This document shows positions 23,003-35,100 of a stretch of DNA of 44,880 nucleotides, one piece after another (position 1 is the stretch's first letter; every line of letters begins with the position of its first letter). Location of the stretch: contig JH720407.1 of the NCBI GenBank assembly GCA_000231825.2, positions 14,538 through 59,417 on the forward strand. Reading direction: 5' to 3'. The position numbers were made by a program, and so were the translations under genes. Below the pieces are notes generated by a model that saw only the letters and a list, made by a program, of their open reading frames with translations, had not been told where the DNA came from and searched no databases. The DNA is from Tetrahymena elliotti 4EA (lineage: Eukaryota; Ciliophora; Oligohymenophorea; Hymenostomatida; Tetrahymenidae).

Positions 23003-23907
23003 ATCGAAATACTTCTTAAAGATTTCAATACATTTACTCAATTTGAAGGGAAGCATGAAAAATCCTATATATTGTATATAAAAATTAATTTGAATTTAAG
23101 AGTAAAATAGAAGATTAATTTATAAAGGTTTGTTAACTACTCTTATTAAAATATATTTTTAATTATCAAAAAAACAGCAATTATTAATGTATGCTATTAT
23201 CTTTGATTTCCTTTTTTTCAAATTTTGTATTAATTTTTAATATTTTCTGCTTAATTTGATATTAATAAACTCATTTTAATTCATTTTTTCTATGATTTTA
23301 TATCAAAAAAATAAAGAAATAATAAAAAAAACAAAAGAAAAGAAATAATTTTTTAAAGGAAAGCTTAATGAACAAACATTTTTAATAAAAATTAAAAAAA
23401 ATAAGATTAAATGAAATTAACTATCAATAATCTGAGTTCCCTCCGCTAATATAATTCTTTTTATTAAATATTTAAATAAAAAAGTAATAGATGCATAAAT
23501 TTTTAAATAATAAATAAATACTAAAAAAATGGTAAAGTAATTCAAAAATTTCCCCACAAAATGAAATAAAAATACGGATTTATTTTAGGGTTAAATAATT
23601 TTTAAATAAAAAACTAGTAATAGTAAACCTTAAAAACTAAAAGCATTAATAAAATAAATTAAATAAAAAAGACAAGTATTAACAAATTAAATTTAAAGTT
23701 TTTTGAAAAAGATAAGAAATTCTGATAAATATGATAACAGAATATATACTAAATTGATTTTACATTTTAAATTTATTACTTTTAAATTTTTACTTATAAA
23801 TATTTTTAATTTTTTATATATAATAACTGTGACTGAAAGTTTTAACTCTGATTTTTTTATAAACTCCTTTATTTTTACTTTTTATATAAGGACAATATGA
23901 TTATAAA
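23003..23907. other. long A+T-rich intergenic region
   Basis: Nearly pure A/T runs with no supported gene. Lies between the 3' ends of a plus-strand gene and the minus-strand ligase gene. Confidence 0.5.
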
Positions 23908-26900
23908 TCAGCATTTTATTGTTGTAGATTTTTAAGACACATACTCAAGCATATTGATGCTGCATTTAAGATAATTCCATAGCATAATATTATTGTATCT
24001 TGGAAACAAGAAAAATTAGCCATAGTAATCTATTAAATTAAGATCGTTTGAGGGGAATATTCTTTTGAATTCACCACATCTGTATTTTTCTTCATCACTT
24101 TCAAATAGAATTTCCCAATCATCATAAGATAGCTTTTAGAAGCAATTATTTTCATTCAAATCAAGAATGTCTTTGATATTTTTAGAGAAGTTCTTTTTCT
24201 CTTCATTTTGTATGTTTGACTATGATGCTTATAAATTAAAATTAAATCCAGAAGCTGTGGTTTAATTAGTAACTGCAGAAGTAGATACTGTCAAACTGTT
24301 CTATAAATTTTATTAAATATTTGTAGGATTTAAATTTGATATTATTTTTGGTGAAAGCATGTTCAAATTTTCTTATTCTTGCTCTTCTTTGGTTGGTTTA
24401 TTCATATTAATTGATTATCTAGTTTTCTTTTTTTTTTAATTTCTGTTACCAAATTTTTTTTCTTACAAAAGTTTCTTTTTGTCATATGGAATAAAGCCTA
24501 GAGTGTTGAAAATATCACTTATTAAACTTGTCTTTATTTTCCTGTCTAAAGGAGAAGAGCTGCTAAGAGAAGGACATACATTAACTTCTAGTAGCCAAGG
24601 TTTAAGGGTATTGTCTATTAAAATGTCAAAGCCATATAATTCAAAGCAATTATTTCTATGCTATGAAGTTTTGCTTGAGCTATCATTCATGTATGGCTCA
24701 ACAGCAATACAAGTTTTAATAATAACATCTTCCATTCTTTTAAGTAATTATTCTTTAGCTTCTTAGCCTATACTTTAAATGAGATATTCTTTCCATGCTT
24801 TTAAAGACCATTTAGATCCTTATCCAGAGTCATTCACATCATTATTTTTAATGAAATTTTCACTCTTCTTGTTCACACTATAATTAGTTAAGTGCATAAA
24901 TCTCTATCTCTAATGTCCATTTTAAGTCAAATTGTATTTTTCTGTGGCAAATCTTACTAATCCATCTTCAAACACATAAATACGTAAGGGATCATAAGAT
25001 GTCACTAAAACATAAATTCTTAAATCGTATTTAGTGTCATTTATTAAATGAGGATTAGATATATACTCACTAGCCAAATAATGTTTACGTTTTCTTTTGG
25101 CAATATTGCATTTTTTTTGAACTACATGAACACCTTTTCCGCAACATGAAGCTACTGGTTTAACAATCCAGAGAGTTTCAGGGTTGTCTTCTAAAATAGT
25201 ATTAAATCTATCCCACTCTTAACCTAATAACATAGTTCTAGGTATAAAATCATAATCATCATTGAATTTTCTCTTTTATTTAGAAATTCTCATCCAAAGC
25301 TAATCTTTTCTTCCTAAATTCCAACATCCTGCAAAGTGATTTGTTTTTTAAAAGCTATTTAATTTTTTTATAAAACTAATCCTGTTGCTTGCCCAATACC
25401 CATTCCACTAAGTATTTGATAATGTTTCTACAAATCCCCCAGCCTCAAAACTTCTTGTTACACACTAATAAGGGCGATTGCAATCATTCATCCTGTATGT
25501 TAAATTCCATTTTTTAACTTCATTAGGACTTGCAATATAAGTACGATTACCTTGTTCTCTTTTCTTGAAGCAGCATTCAGGATATTCAAAAAATATAGTG
25601 CTTGGTCTAAATAAAAGAATATTCTTTAATATATAAAAACATACTCAATAAAACAATATACCTTCCCTCATAAACTGATTTTAATAATGTTACAACTGGT
25701 AAAGGCTTGTTTGCTTATTTTTAAGAAGCTAATTCAGTATTTGATTCTATTTAATCTTTATTTGAAGAATGAATAGAATTTGAACTAATTTTTACTTGAT
25801 CTAAATCATTCTAATTTTCATCTTCTTCTTAGTCTTCAAATTCTAAGTTATCATATTGATTTTCTATTTCAGAGAGATTTGATAATGAGGGAAACTCATC
25901 TTCTTCCTCTTCCTATTCTTCACCCTTTTTTATTTTTTTAGCTTTACAAGAAAGAGGTAGAGGGGGTCTTTTTGAAGAAGATCCTCTATTTTCTGAAAGT
26001 TTTCTTTTCTGCTTGACATTTTCAATATCATTTTCTAACTTTTAAGATTTTAGATTAGATAATTCTGCTTAGGAAGTGCTGCTACCAATTTTAGATTCTT
26101 GTTTTTTCAATGAAGCTTTTTTCTAAAGTTTATTTGGCTTAGAAATGTTTTTATTTAAAATTTTTGGTTTTTCAGATTCAGATTTCTAATTATCTTCTTA
26201 ATCAGAGTTATTGTTTTTATCTTCAACTTAGTAAAGATTTGTTGATTTTTACTTTGCAATTATTGATTTCTTTTTCACTAAAATCTTTCGAGCTGAAGTC
26301 TTTTCATTCGCTTCTAGGAGTTTGTATCTCAGTTATGATATTTTTTGTTCTTAGGCTTAGTTTAATGCTTTACTTGGTGGTTCTTAATTTATTATTTTAG
26401 GTTCTTTTTGAAAATCAAAAATCTTACTTTGCTTGGTATTTTTTTGTTTTTAATTTAAAGAAGCTTTTTTTGGCTCGTTATTACTCTAAGCGGTGTTAAC
26501 TGCTAAAGCATGCTTTCTTTATTAGTTTTTTCTGTAGGAGTCAAGAGAGTTAGAAGAATTTCTAGATTTTTCTTATTGCTCCAATTCACATATTGGTTGC
26601 TAAGATTATTCAAGCTTACTAGATGTTTATTTGAATTTAGAAAGATCATGTTAAAATATTTCAATGTAAGAGTTTTACATTTAAAAACTTTAATCATCTC
26701 TCTCTTCATAGCCATTTGATTCATCTAGGTATTTTAGTCTAGTGGAGTTTTTAGGAGAGTTAGAATTATTGTTTATTTGATTTGCTTCATAAAATTTCAC
26801 TCCATTTGACTAAAGATATGGGGATAAGCTATTTTATTAGAACTGGTTTTTATGATTTGAGTTTAATGTGATTTTATCAAGTTATAATGTCTTAATCTAT

Positions 26901-28261
26901 TTTGAACTAGTTGTTAAGTTTTATTAACTCTTTTATGAACTCATTTATGGTGTCTTAATTACTGAAGAGTCTATAAAATAAGAATTTGTAAGTTGAGTTT
27001 TATTGAGAATGGATGGCTTTTCTAGAGATTAATAATTATTTTAGAAATTTTTTAGCTTGTAGAATTCTTCTGATTCCTTCAAAATGTTAGGATCTTTTTT
27101 CCTTAAAGTAGAATTGCTAATATATTTATTTTTGTTCCTTGAGCTTTAATATGATGTTTAGGTCTTCGATGTTACTATTATCTATTATTCATTTTTTTCT
27201 TTCAAAAGTCTTTATGTGTAGCTGGGGTTATTATCCTTGTGAAACACTATCTATCTTGCATCAGCCTAGCTACTATCTATCAAATAAGATGGAATCATAT
27301 CTTCTTTTCGAATAAAATTATTTTCATTTTTATCCTGATTCCTATTATCACTTACTTTAAAATAAAAAAATAATATTTTTAATTAGCTTTTAAAATTGTA
27401 ATCAAATTTAGAGAAAAAAGTACTAACAACAGTATAATTAAGAAATTACTAATTTTTTATTTTTACTTTTAAGAAAGTTAATTCCCTCTACTAATCTAAT
27501 TCTAATGTCCTCCTTAAGCATTATTTCCAGTTAACTTTTTATTCAATCCTTATTATAAATTCTATTATTAGCCACTTAAGAAAGACAGCTATGATTACTA
27601 AAAAACAGTAATTTATTGCTTATTCTTTTGATTCAGACTAGCTGAGGGAGGTCTCTTGATCATTTAATTAGCATCTAAAACGTTGTTGGTCAGTGTGACA
27701 TTATTAATTAAATATCTTTAGGATATGAGTTATTTCTAAATATTCTTATGAGTTTAGACACTCAATATCTATGAAGATTATAGTTGTTATACTTCTCCAT
27801 TAAGTGCTTCTTTATTTTCTAACCCCTAATTATTTGTTATTTCAAAAGAAAATAAAATACCTTTCTGATCATCTTAATTATTTTACTTAATTTTTTTCAG
27901 TTACCATTATAAATGATTTTCTCTGTTGGCTTTAAGCATTCTAAGCAGACTCTCGCTGGTTTTTGTTATATTTTGATTTATTTAAATCTGTTGCAAAATA
28001 ATTTTATTGTTTTTAAATAGGTGTTTAAAAATTATCATGCACAGACTATCCATAGTTTTGTTCATTATTAGAAGCATTAACAAGACTTCTATTTTAAATA
28101 GTGCTACTCGGATTATTGCTATTTTATTGTAAAACATTAATATTATTATTTGTATTCGTAGACTTTTTGATGATAAGTGGTCTTTTTAGGAATATAAGTT
28201 CATTGCCCATCAGGTTAGGGGAGCAAATTTATCCATTTTATAAAGTAAGATTAGAATTCAT
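23908..28261 (-). CDS. tubulin tyrosine ligase-like (TTLL) enzyme, probably a polyglutamylase, 1367 aa
   Basis: TTLL enzymes use ATP to add amino acids, commonly glutamate or glycine, to tubulin tails. Exons 27905-28261, 27467-27825, 25662-27350 and 23908-25606; phases agree. Residues 1-800 are Asn/Gln/Ser/Lys-rich and mostly disordered, with an acidic block ([18 protein letters not shown]) before the catalytic domain. The TTL domain begins near residue 805 and shows [28 protein letters not shown], the ATP-grasp segment [40 protein letters not shown] and the metal-binding end [20 protein letters not shown]. This set and order recall TTLL4/5-type glutamylases, but I cannot separate glutamylase from glycylase by eye. 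A 230-residue tail follows, ending KSTTIKC. It is head to head with the kinesin gene, sharing about 820 bp. Confidence 0.9.
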
Positions 28262-29081
28262 TTGTTTTTAGCAGGGAATTGTAGAAATAGAATTATAAAC
28301 CTAATTAATATTAAGATAATTTTAATCAGAAACTCTTACTTATTACTAATAAGATAAGAAATCAGGTATTCAGATAAGCAGGTTAGTAGCAGTCTATTAA
28401 TTAATTTAATAATTTCAAAACAATTTCTTAAAAACTAAACGATTTCTTTCTTAATTTTGATTATTTTGAAAACTCTTAATTTTTTGATTTCTTATTTATT
28501 TATTTCTTTGTTTTTTTGTTTGTTTAATAATTTTGTTGAAATCTTTTGCCAACACCAACTAATTTTTAACTTTAAATATTCGTTGAAACATTCAAAACAG
28601 TAAATTTTACAGATAAACCAATCATTAACTCTATCATACACAAATAAATACTGAATAAGTTTTACAAATCTATCATTCAAGCAAATCCATGAAGTCTTAT
28701 TTTAACTCAATAGCAAATTCCTAAAACTAAAAAATTAGATTAAATTAATTAAATAATACAAGAGTAATTTGAAGCTAAATAGTCAAAAAAAATATTTAAT
28801 TTGATACAATAATTTTACATAGATTTTCTATTATTTTTTTTATTCTACTTTGTAAAATTTAACAATAATTTTATATGTAGATAGATTTTAAATAATTATT
28901 TTTTTTTATTTTGCATAATACAGAATTTTATGTTATTTTTAATAAATAATTAATTAACTATTTCTGGTTGATCTTAATAACTTTTTTTTGTTAAAAAACA
29001 ACTCACAATCTTGAAAAATAGCAAAATTATAAATAGAATAGATATTTTATTAAATAACAGTTTAAACGATTTCTTTACGAG
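28262..29081. other. bidirectional upstream region of the TTLL and kinesin genes
   Basis: Separates the start codons of two divergent genes. It is A+T-rich with no coding frame that I can support and no obvious structured element, but it must contain both promoters. Confidence 0.5.
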
Positions 29082-32000
29082 ATGTCGTAAAAACTCACTC
29101 AATAAGATTCCTAGATAGATTTTTGTAATTTTATTCAATAATGTATTGAATTATATAAGAATCATTTTGTTTTAGTATCTAAAAGACCTTCATAGTATGA
29201 TGATTCTTCTATTCTCTCAAAAAGAGATTAGCAATCTTATTTTTAAAGAAGTTTATGTAAAATATTTATGCCATTTCAATATAATTAATAACTCATAAAT
29301 ATATTTAGCTAAGAAGCTCACTTTACAGCCTTAGAAAAGCTCATTTAGAAATAGTTTAGGTAAATATTTATTGTAAAATGTCTGGAGTTTATATTAAAAA
29401 TACATTTCATTTAAAAATAAAGATTCAGTTTTAAATACGAGTTCGGATAAAATAAGTAGATATGGGAGCTCTTATTCAAGCAAAAGGGAAGTTTAAATGA
29501 AATTGCTTACTGAATAGGAGTAAGAAGATGGAATAATATAGGATAAAACTCAAATTTCAATAAAAAAATATTATTAAGGCTCTACAAATTATAAAATTGG
29601 CATTAAAATAAAAATGATTCCTTATGAGCTTAAACTAAAAAGCTCCTATCTAACAATAGAAAATCTTGACTCTAAAACAATTCTTTTAAGAAACAAACCA
29701 GATAAAATAAAGGTGAATGGGTAAATACATGTAAACATATTATATTTATAACATAGTATTTATAATCTCCTTTTTTGTAACTTTCAACTTAGACAGCAAG
29801 AGATACTAACAATAATCTTTAGAAAGATAAAATATAAACTTTTGATTGGGTTTTTGGAGAAAATGAAAATAGTGAGATTATGGCTGTCAAATTCCTTCAA
29901 GAGCCAGTTATTAATCTTCTAAATGGGTATAATCAATCTATTATACTTTATGGAGGAGCTGATTCAGGCAAAACCCATCTGTAATATAATTAATTTTTAC
30001 TTTATAAAAAAACGTATTTTCAAGTAGAAGTAGCACTCCATAAACTTTCCATTAAAAAAATCAAAATGAAGTCATTTTAAGATTAAAACAAATGCTGTAT
30101 TTTTTTATTCTTTAAAATGAAATCTCTTCATATCTAAAGAAAATCGATATTAAACAATTAAACATGGTCTTCTAAATATGTCTTTAATTTTATAGAACGT
30201 TAGGTAATTTAAGAGATCCAGGGTTGATCATTCTTCTTCTAAAAGAAACATTATACTAAAGAAATGAGTTAGAAGACAGAGGTATCAAAGTATAAATCAA
30301 AATTAGTATCTGCAGTTTCTAAAATGATAAGTTTTTTGATTGTATCGTGGGTCATGGATTTCCTTTAGATGTACATGAAGATTCTCAAAAGTAGTTATAT
30401 ATAGCTGGATTATGTGAAGTAGAAATCAAAACCCTTCTCCAAGGTTTGAGAGTTATTAAGTAAAAAAATTAAAAGATAAAACTATTTTCCATTTAAAAAG
30501 AAAAATAATATTAATTAAAAAATAAACTTAAAAATGATAAATTTAAAAGTTCATTTTTAGTAGGAGCAAATGTTAATATTAAAAAGGAAAGAGATGTTCC
30601 AATAATTTACATTTCAAAAGATTATTATTTTTCATCAAATATGAATTTTAAATATAAATTCATTAAAAAGCAAAGCATTTAAAAGTTAATTTATTTTGTT
30701 AGAAATTGCTGTTTTCATGAGCTTTAAATCAAACAAAAAAGAATTACTTTATTTTAAATTGAGAAAAATAATATGATTTATGAATTAATATTTTTTAAAT
30801 TATGAAGAATAGCTTAGCTGAATATGTAAAAATATGAATAAAGTACAGATAAAGTAAAAGATTTGCTCAAGAAAAATAATATAATATTTGAAATTAAATC
30901 TATTTAAGAAGACCAAAAGGATTTAGATAAAAAGAATATCATTTCAACTCTTAAATTTGTTAAATTTGAAAAAGAAACTTTTGCTGATGCAATAAGTAAA
31001 GTCATATTTACCAAAACTTAGTTTATCATTGTTTTTATTTTTATTTAGAAGAAGGATCTCATAAGTCAGTTTTAGCTCCTCTTAACAACTGTTTGAGAAC
31101 TATTAGTGAAATTAATTTAAAAACAAGGAAGTCTAATTCAATACCCTACAAAGATAATAAATTAATCGAATATCTAAGAGAGTGTATAGGAGGTAACTCC
31201 TAAATGTATTTAATTGGATGTGCTAATCCTTTACAAGATTATGTAAAATAATTTTTATCCTATAGTATATAACATATTTATAAAAAATAATAGTAATCAG
31301 ATACAGAGGCTATGATAAGATATTTAAATATGAGTAGATCAATCACAACTAACCCAGAAATTATTAGATACTCAAACAAAACTTAAGAATATCAAGCAGA
31401 GCTATATCAAAAAATGATCAGAGAAAACATTCAAGGCTGGATATCTGAATTTTTAACAGATCCTCAGAGCTTGACCAAATAGCAATAGCTTAGATTATCA
31501 ATTATTGGAAATATTTTATTCAAAATACAATAAATTTTAAGCAAATTATTGATGATATACAGTGAAGTTTAAAAAAGCTAAGAGAAATTACAAATTATTT
31601 ATAAAGAAATCATTGATAATATGAGTAAAGCATACACTAAATGTATAACCAGTTCTGACATCAAAGAATTCTACATTGGAAAAATCTAACAATACCATAT
31701 TGATTTATTTAAATCACTCATTTAAAGTAAACAGCTTCCTATCTAAACTCATTTAAATAAATTATCCTCAGAAAAGGTATCAGCATAAATTATTCATTAT
31801 TCATTCATTTTGTATTTTTAAATATCTGAGATAAGACTATTACAAATGTTTAAAAGATATAATTTAAATTAAATTAGGCTTAGATTTTTTAGTTTTACTA
31901 AATGTTTAAAAAAATGTTTAGCTGGTTCTTTTAATATTAATTCAAAAAAAAAAATCCTTTCTTAAATCTAACAACAGTATTACAATTTATAAATAGAAAG

Positions 32001-34518
32001 AAGAAAACAAATTGAGGATATTTTAATCTCAATTAAGTTATTCCAACTAATAATTTTACTTTATCAAATCATAATTTAACAAGGAAATATTGACTAATCT
32101 TATGATTCATTTTATTGATTTTATCTTCATAATAATTAAATATGTTATGTTATTATAAAATTTTTAAGCTATTAAGACTTAATTTTCTATGCTCATTTGA
32201 TTGATTATTTTCATAAATTTAGCAATATTTTAATTAAACTTAATTTTATTCTTTAGATGAAGGCTGAGATTTGGGAATATAAATTAGTATAGCACTTAAA
32301 ATTAAAAGATTTGAGAGAGAAAAAGCATGATGAGCTATCACCAAAAGATGTAGAAAAATTAGTTTAGATTTCAAAATAATCAAAGAAGCTTTACTAATTT
32401 TATAATGAATAAATATGCATGAATTAATTTAGTTATATCAAATCGAAGGAACTTTTGAATAGTCTGTTTTTGGAAATAAATTAAATTAATCAAGTTTCTA
32501 GCCTTGCTCAGATACCCACTTTACAGTAAATTAATAGCTAATAATTTATAGAGATTAGAAATAAAAAACCATCATCATTAAAATTAATTGACGATCCCAG
32601 TATTTTAGCAACTTAAGAAAGTAAATCAAGTAGAAGCATTAAAAAAAATAAATTACTAGCTCTTCCATCAATATTTTAGTAACAAAAGGAAAATAATTCA
32701 TCTAATGAAAATGATTTAAATGATGATTTTTAATTTCCTTTAGAAATCAGCACCGATAGAAAAAAAATAGGTAAATCTTAATTTATGATAATGAACATAC
32801 TTAATGGTGAAGAAAACTCTAAAAAATAAAATGATGATTCTTCAAATGAAAACATTTCTTAATATTCAGATGAAATTAAAATGGAAAATGAAGAAGAAAA
32901 TGCAAAAGACTAAGCTGTTGATATTAAATAATTAGAAAAGAAATACCTTCAAAAAAAATAACAAAGAGAACCAACAAAATTTATCTATATTAATAGTAAG
33001 AAAATAGAAGTTAAGAAAACGAAGAATCCAAAAAGAACAAAAAAAATAAATTAAGAACAAAATTCAATAAATAAATCTTCTTTAATTGAGGGTTATGACA
33101 GTCATTAAAATTCAATTGAAAAATATTATGCTTAAGATTCATTAAATTAAGGTAACCAAAATAATTAAATAATCTCTCATGATCATAGCTTGATATCTCA
33201 ATTTGTGCTGAGTAAAACAAATGAACAAGCATAAAATAATCTATCAATCTTAGAAAATGAAAAGTATTAATCATTAAATTAGTTACTTCATCCAAGTATA
33301 GAATCAAATATACTCACGACAAAGACTTAAAATTAAATAGGATATATAAATAATAACAATACTAGCTCTAACTAAGATATTTTAATAAAAAATTTAAATT
33401 AAAAATCTAATGATACATAATAAAGAATTTCATCCTATTAAAATAATTTGCCATATTTAAGCTAGCTTTTAGATGGGCACATTAGCCAACTAAGTGATAT
33501 ACCATCACATGATAACACAATAAAGAATAATTAAATAGTCTCACTAATCCCTTCTAATTAGATAAGCATGATTTCTTCTCCACATAACAACAATAATGCT
33601 AAGGCTAAGAATTATTCATAAAAAGATGGAATTTAAAAATAAAATCATTAATCTTTCCAGATAAATACAGTAGAGAAAACTACTTTAAATATTCCAAATA
33701 AATTAGAACTTGATGATGGAATTTTGAACAATATTTTTTAAAAATCAAAGATAATTTAAAATAATTCTACAGATTAATAATAACAATAAGCATTAAATAA
33801 GATCTAACAAGAAATCTAATTCAAATTACCTAAGAATATTTAATCTTTAGATAAACAGAGAACGAAAGTAAGCTCTCTTGAAAAAGTCAAAGTAAGAAAT
33901 TTAGAAACTATATAGTAAACCTCTAAAAGTTTGCTCAAACAAATTCAGTCTCCCATTTCAAACTTTAATTTTGTAAATAAAAAACTATCTCTGATTAATC
34001 TGAGAGGGTAACCCTTATATGAAAAGAATGTTTAAGGTCAAGAAGTAGGTTATTTTAGAACATAATTAAAAGAATCAACTAATCCTCTACCTTAAGATTA
34101 TTTCTATGAACTTCTGCTTAAAAGTTAAAAAGCAGCAAATCTAAATAAGATAAAGCATATATCTAAGTAAACTACAGAACACAGTTCTATAACAAACTTA
34201 AATCGCTCTATTGAAAAGAAAAATCTTTTTAAAGAATCTTAAACTATTAACTCAAATGAGCTACTCCAAGAAACAAATAAATTTATAAAATACGAACAAT
34301 AATAATTAAATTAGGGTTAATAAAAACCTAAGATTTAGTAGTAGTAATAATAAGATAGAGCTGAAAAAAGTAATTAGTCTTCAGATACAAAACTCTAATA
34401 GTTCAGCTCAGTAAAAAAATAAGATATTACACTTAAAAATTAAATAGATATTAGACTACCAAGCATAAGCGAAACCCTTTCAAGAAGATCTAAATACACA
34501 AAATTTTTCTAAAACTGA
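29082..34518 (+). CDS. highly divergent kinesin-like protein, 1387 aa
   Basis: Exons 29082-29256, 29309-29359, 29423-29730, 29793-29980, 30196-30459, 30808-30995, 31049-31776 and 32257-34518. The phases of all agree, but the 348-nt intron at 30460-30807 is less sure. Motor features: TFDWVFGENENSEIM, then YNQSIILYGGADSGKTH, a variant P-loop (residues 232-239) in place of GQTGSGKT, then LGNLRDPGLIILLL, and SIPYKDNKLIEYLRECIGGN (about residues 422-441), which matches the family's IPYRDSKLT..LGGN block. The switch I region (family NxxSSRSH) reads VKDLLKKNNIIFEI and switch II (DLAGSE) reads VKFEKETF, so both nucleotide-sensing motifs are lost. It may bind microtubules without walking, or not hydrolyse ATP. 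Helical sequence follows to about residue 640, then a 750-residue tail very rich in Asn, Gln and Ser, probably disordered. Confidence 0.8.
31777..32256 (+). other. 480-nt intron of the kinesin gene
   Basis: Begins GTATCAGC after SSEK and ends TTCTTTAG before MKAEIWEYK. It separates the motor-proximal part from the long tail exon. It contains TGA codons in the exon frame, and both flanks are phase 0. It is the longest intron I found in the window. Confidence 0.65.
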
Positions 34519-35100
34519 AATTAATATATTTAATTTATTAAATCTATTATTATTAACCTTTTCTTGTATAAATTAAAAGAAAGAATCTTTTATATTAAAT
34601 ATTACATCTACATATATTATTTACTTCACTTAAATTTTTCTCGTTCAAGCTCAAACTCTCTCTTTCCTTCTTTTTAAATTTTTCTTTAGATTTTATTTTT
34701 CATTTTTTTATCTCATAATAATTACAAATCATATCAAATTAATGACTATTTTTTAAATCAAACTGAATTTAAAAAATATTGATATTTTATTAAAAACTCG
34801 ATATTGAGCAATTAAGCTGATAGGCTATGGCTCAGTAAAGCTTAGAATAACAAGAAAAATGAAAAATAACTTTTCACTAAAAAATGGGGGGGGAGGGGAG
34901 ATGAATTCCTAAAATTGGATAAAAAAAAATAAAATTTTAATTCAAAACATTTTTAAATATTGAAGTATTTTTTAATTTAAAAAGAAATACACAATAAAGA
35001 TATGCAAATACATTAACAGATTTATTAAAATGATTTTTTAGTAAAATTAATATCTACTTATTAAATAGTGCTATCATTTCTTTTGTGAGTAATAATCATT
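34519..35100. other. convergent intergenic region with a G-rich tract
   Basis: Separates the 3' ends of the kinesin gene (+) and LRR gene A (-). Contains a run of eight G, one A and four G at 34886-34898, out of keeping with the rest of the window. No gene seen. Confidence 0.5.

Noticed and set aside
26503..26724. Two opposing open frames of about 70 codons inside 26.5-26.7 kb.
   Set aside because: They lie within the large third exon of the TTLL gene in other frames and have no support of their own.
28492..28680. Minus-strand frame of 62 codons between the TTLL and kinesin genes.
   Set aside because: No splice link, no start context and no family resemblance; it lies in the divergent upstream region.
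29197..29359. Alternative kinesin start at ATG 29197 reading through to 29359 as one exon.
   Set aside because: The model starting at 29082 with a 52-nt intron at 29257-29308 gives better composition (SKRPSQYDDSSILSKRDQQ) and agreeing phases.
30574..30720. A possible extra kinesin exon (NRSKCQYQKGKRCSNNL) that partly mimics the NR..SSRSH segment.
   Set aside because: It ends at a TGA and could not be joined in phase to the following exon, whereas the single intron 30460-30807 fits.
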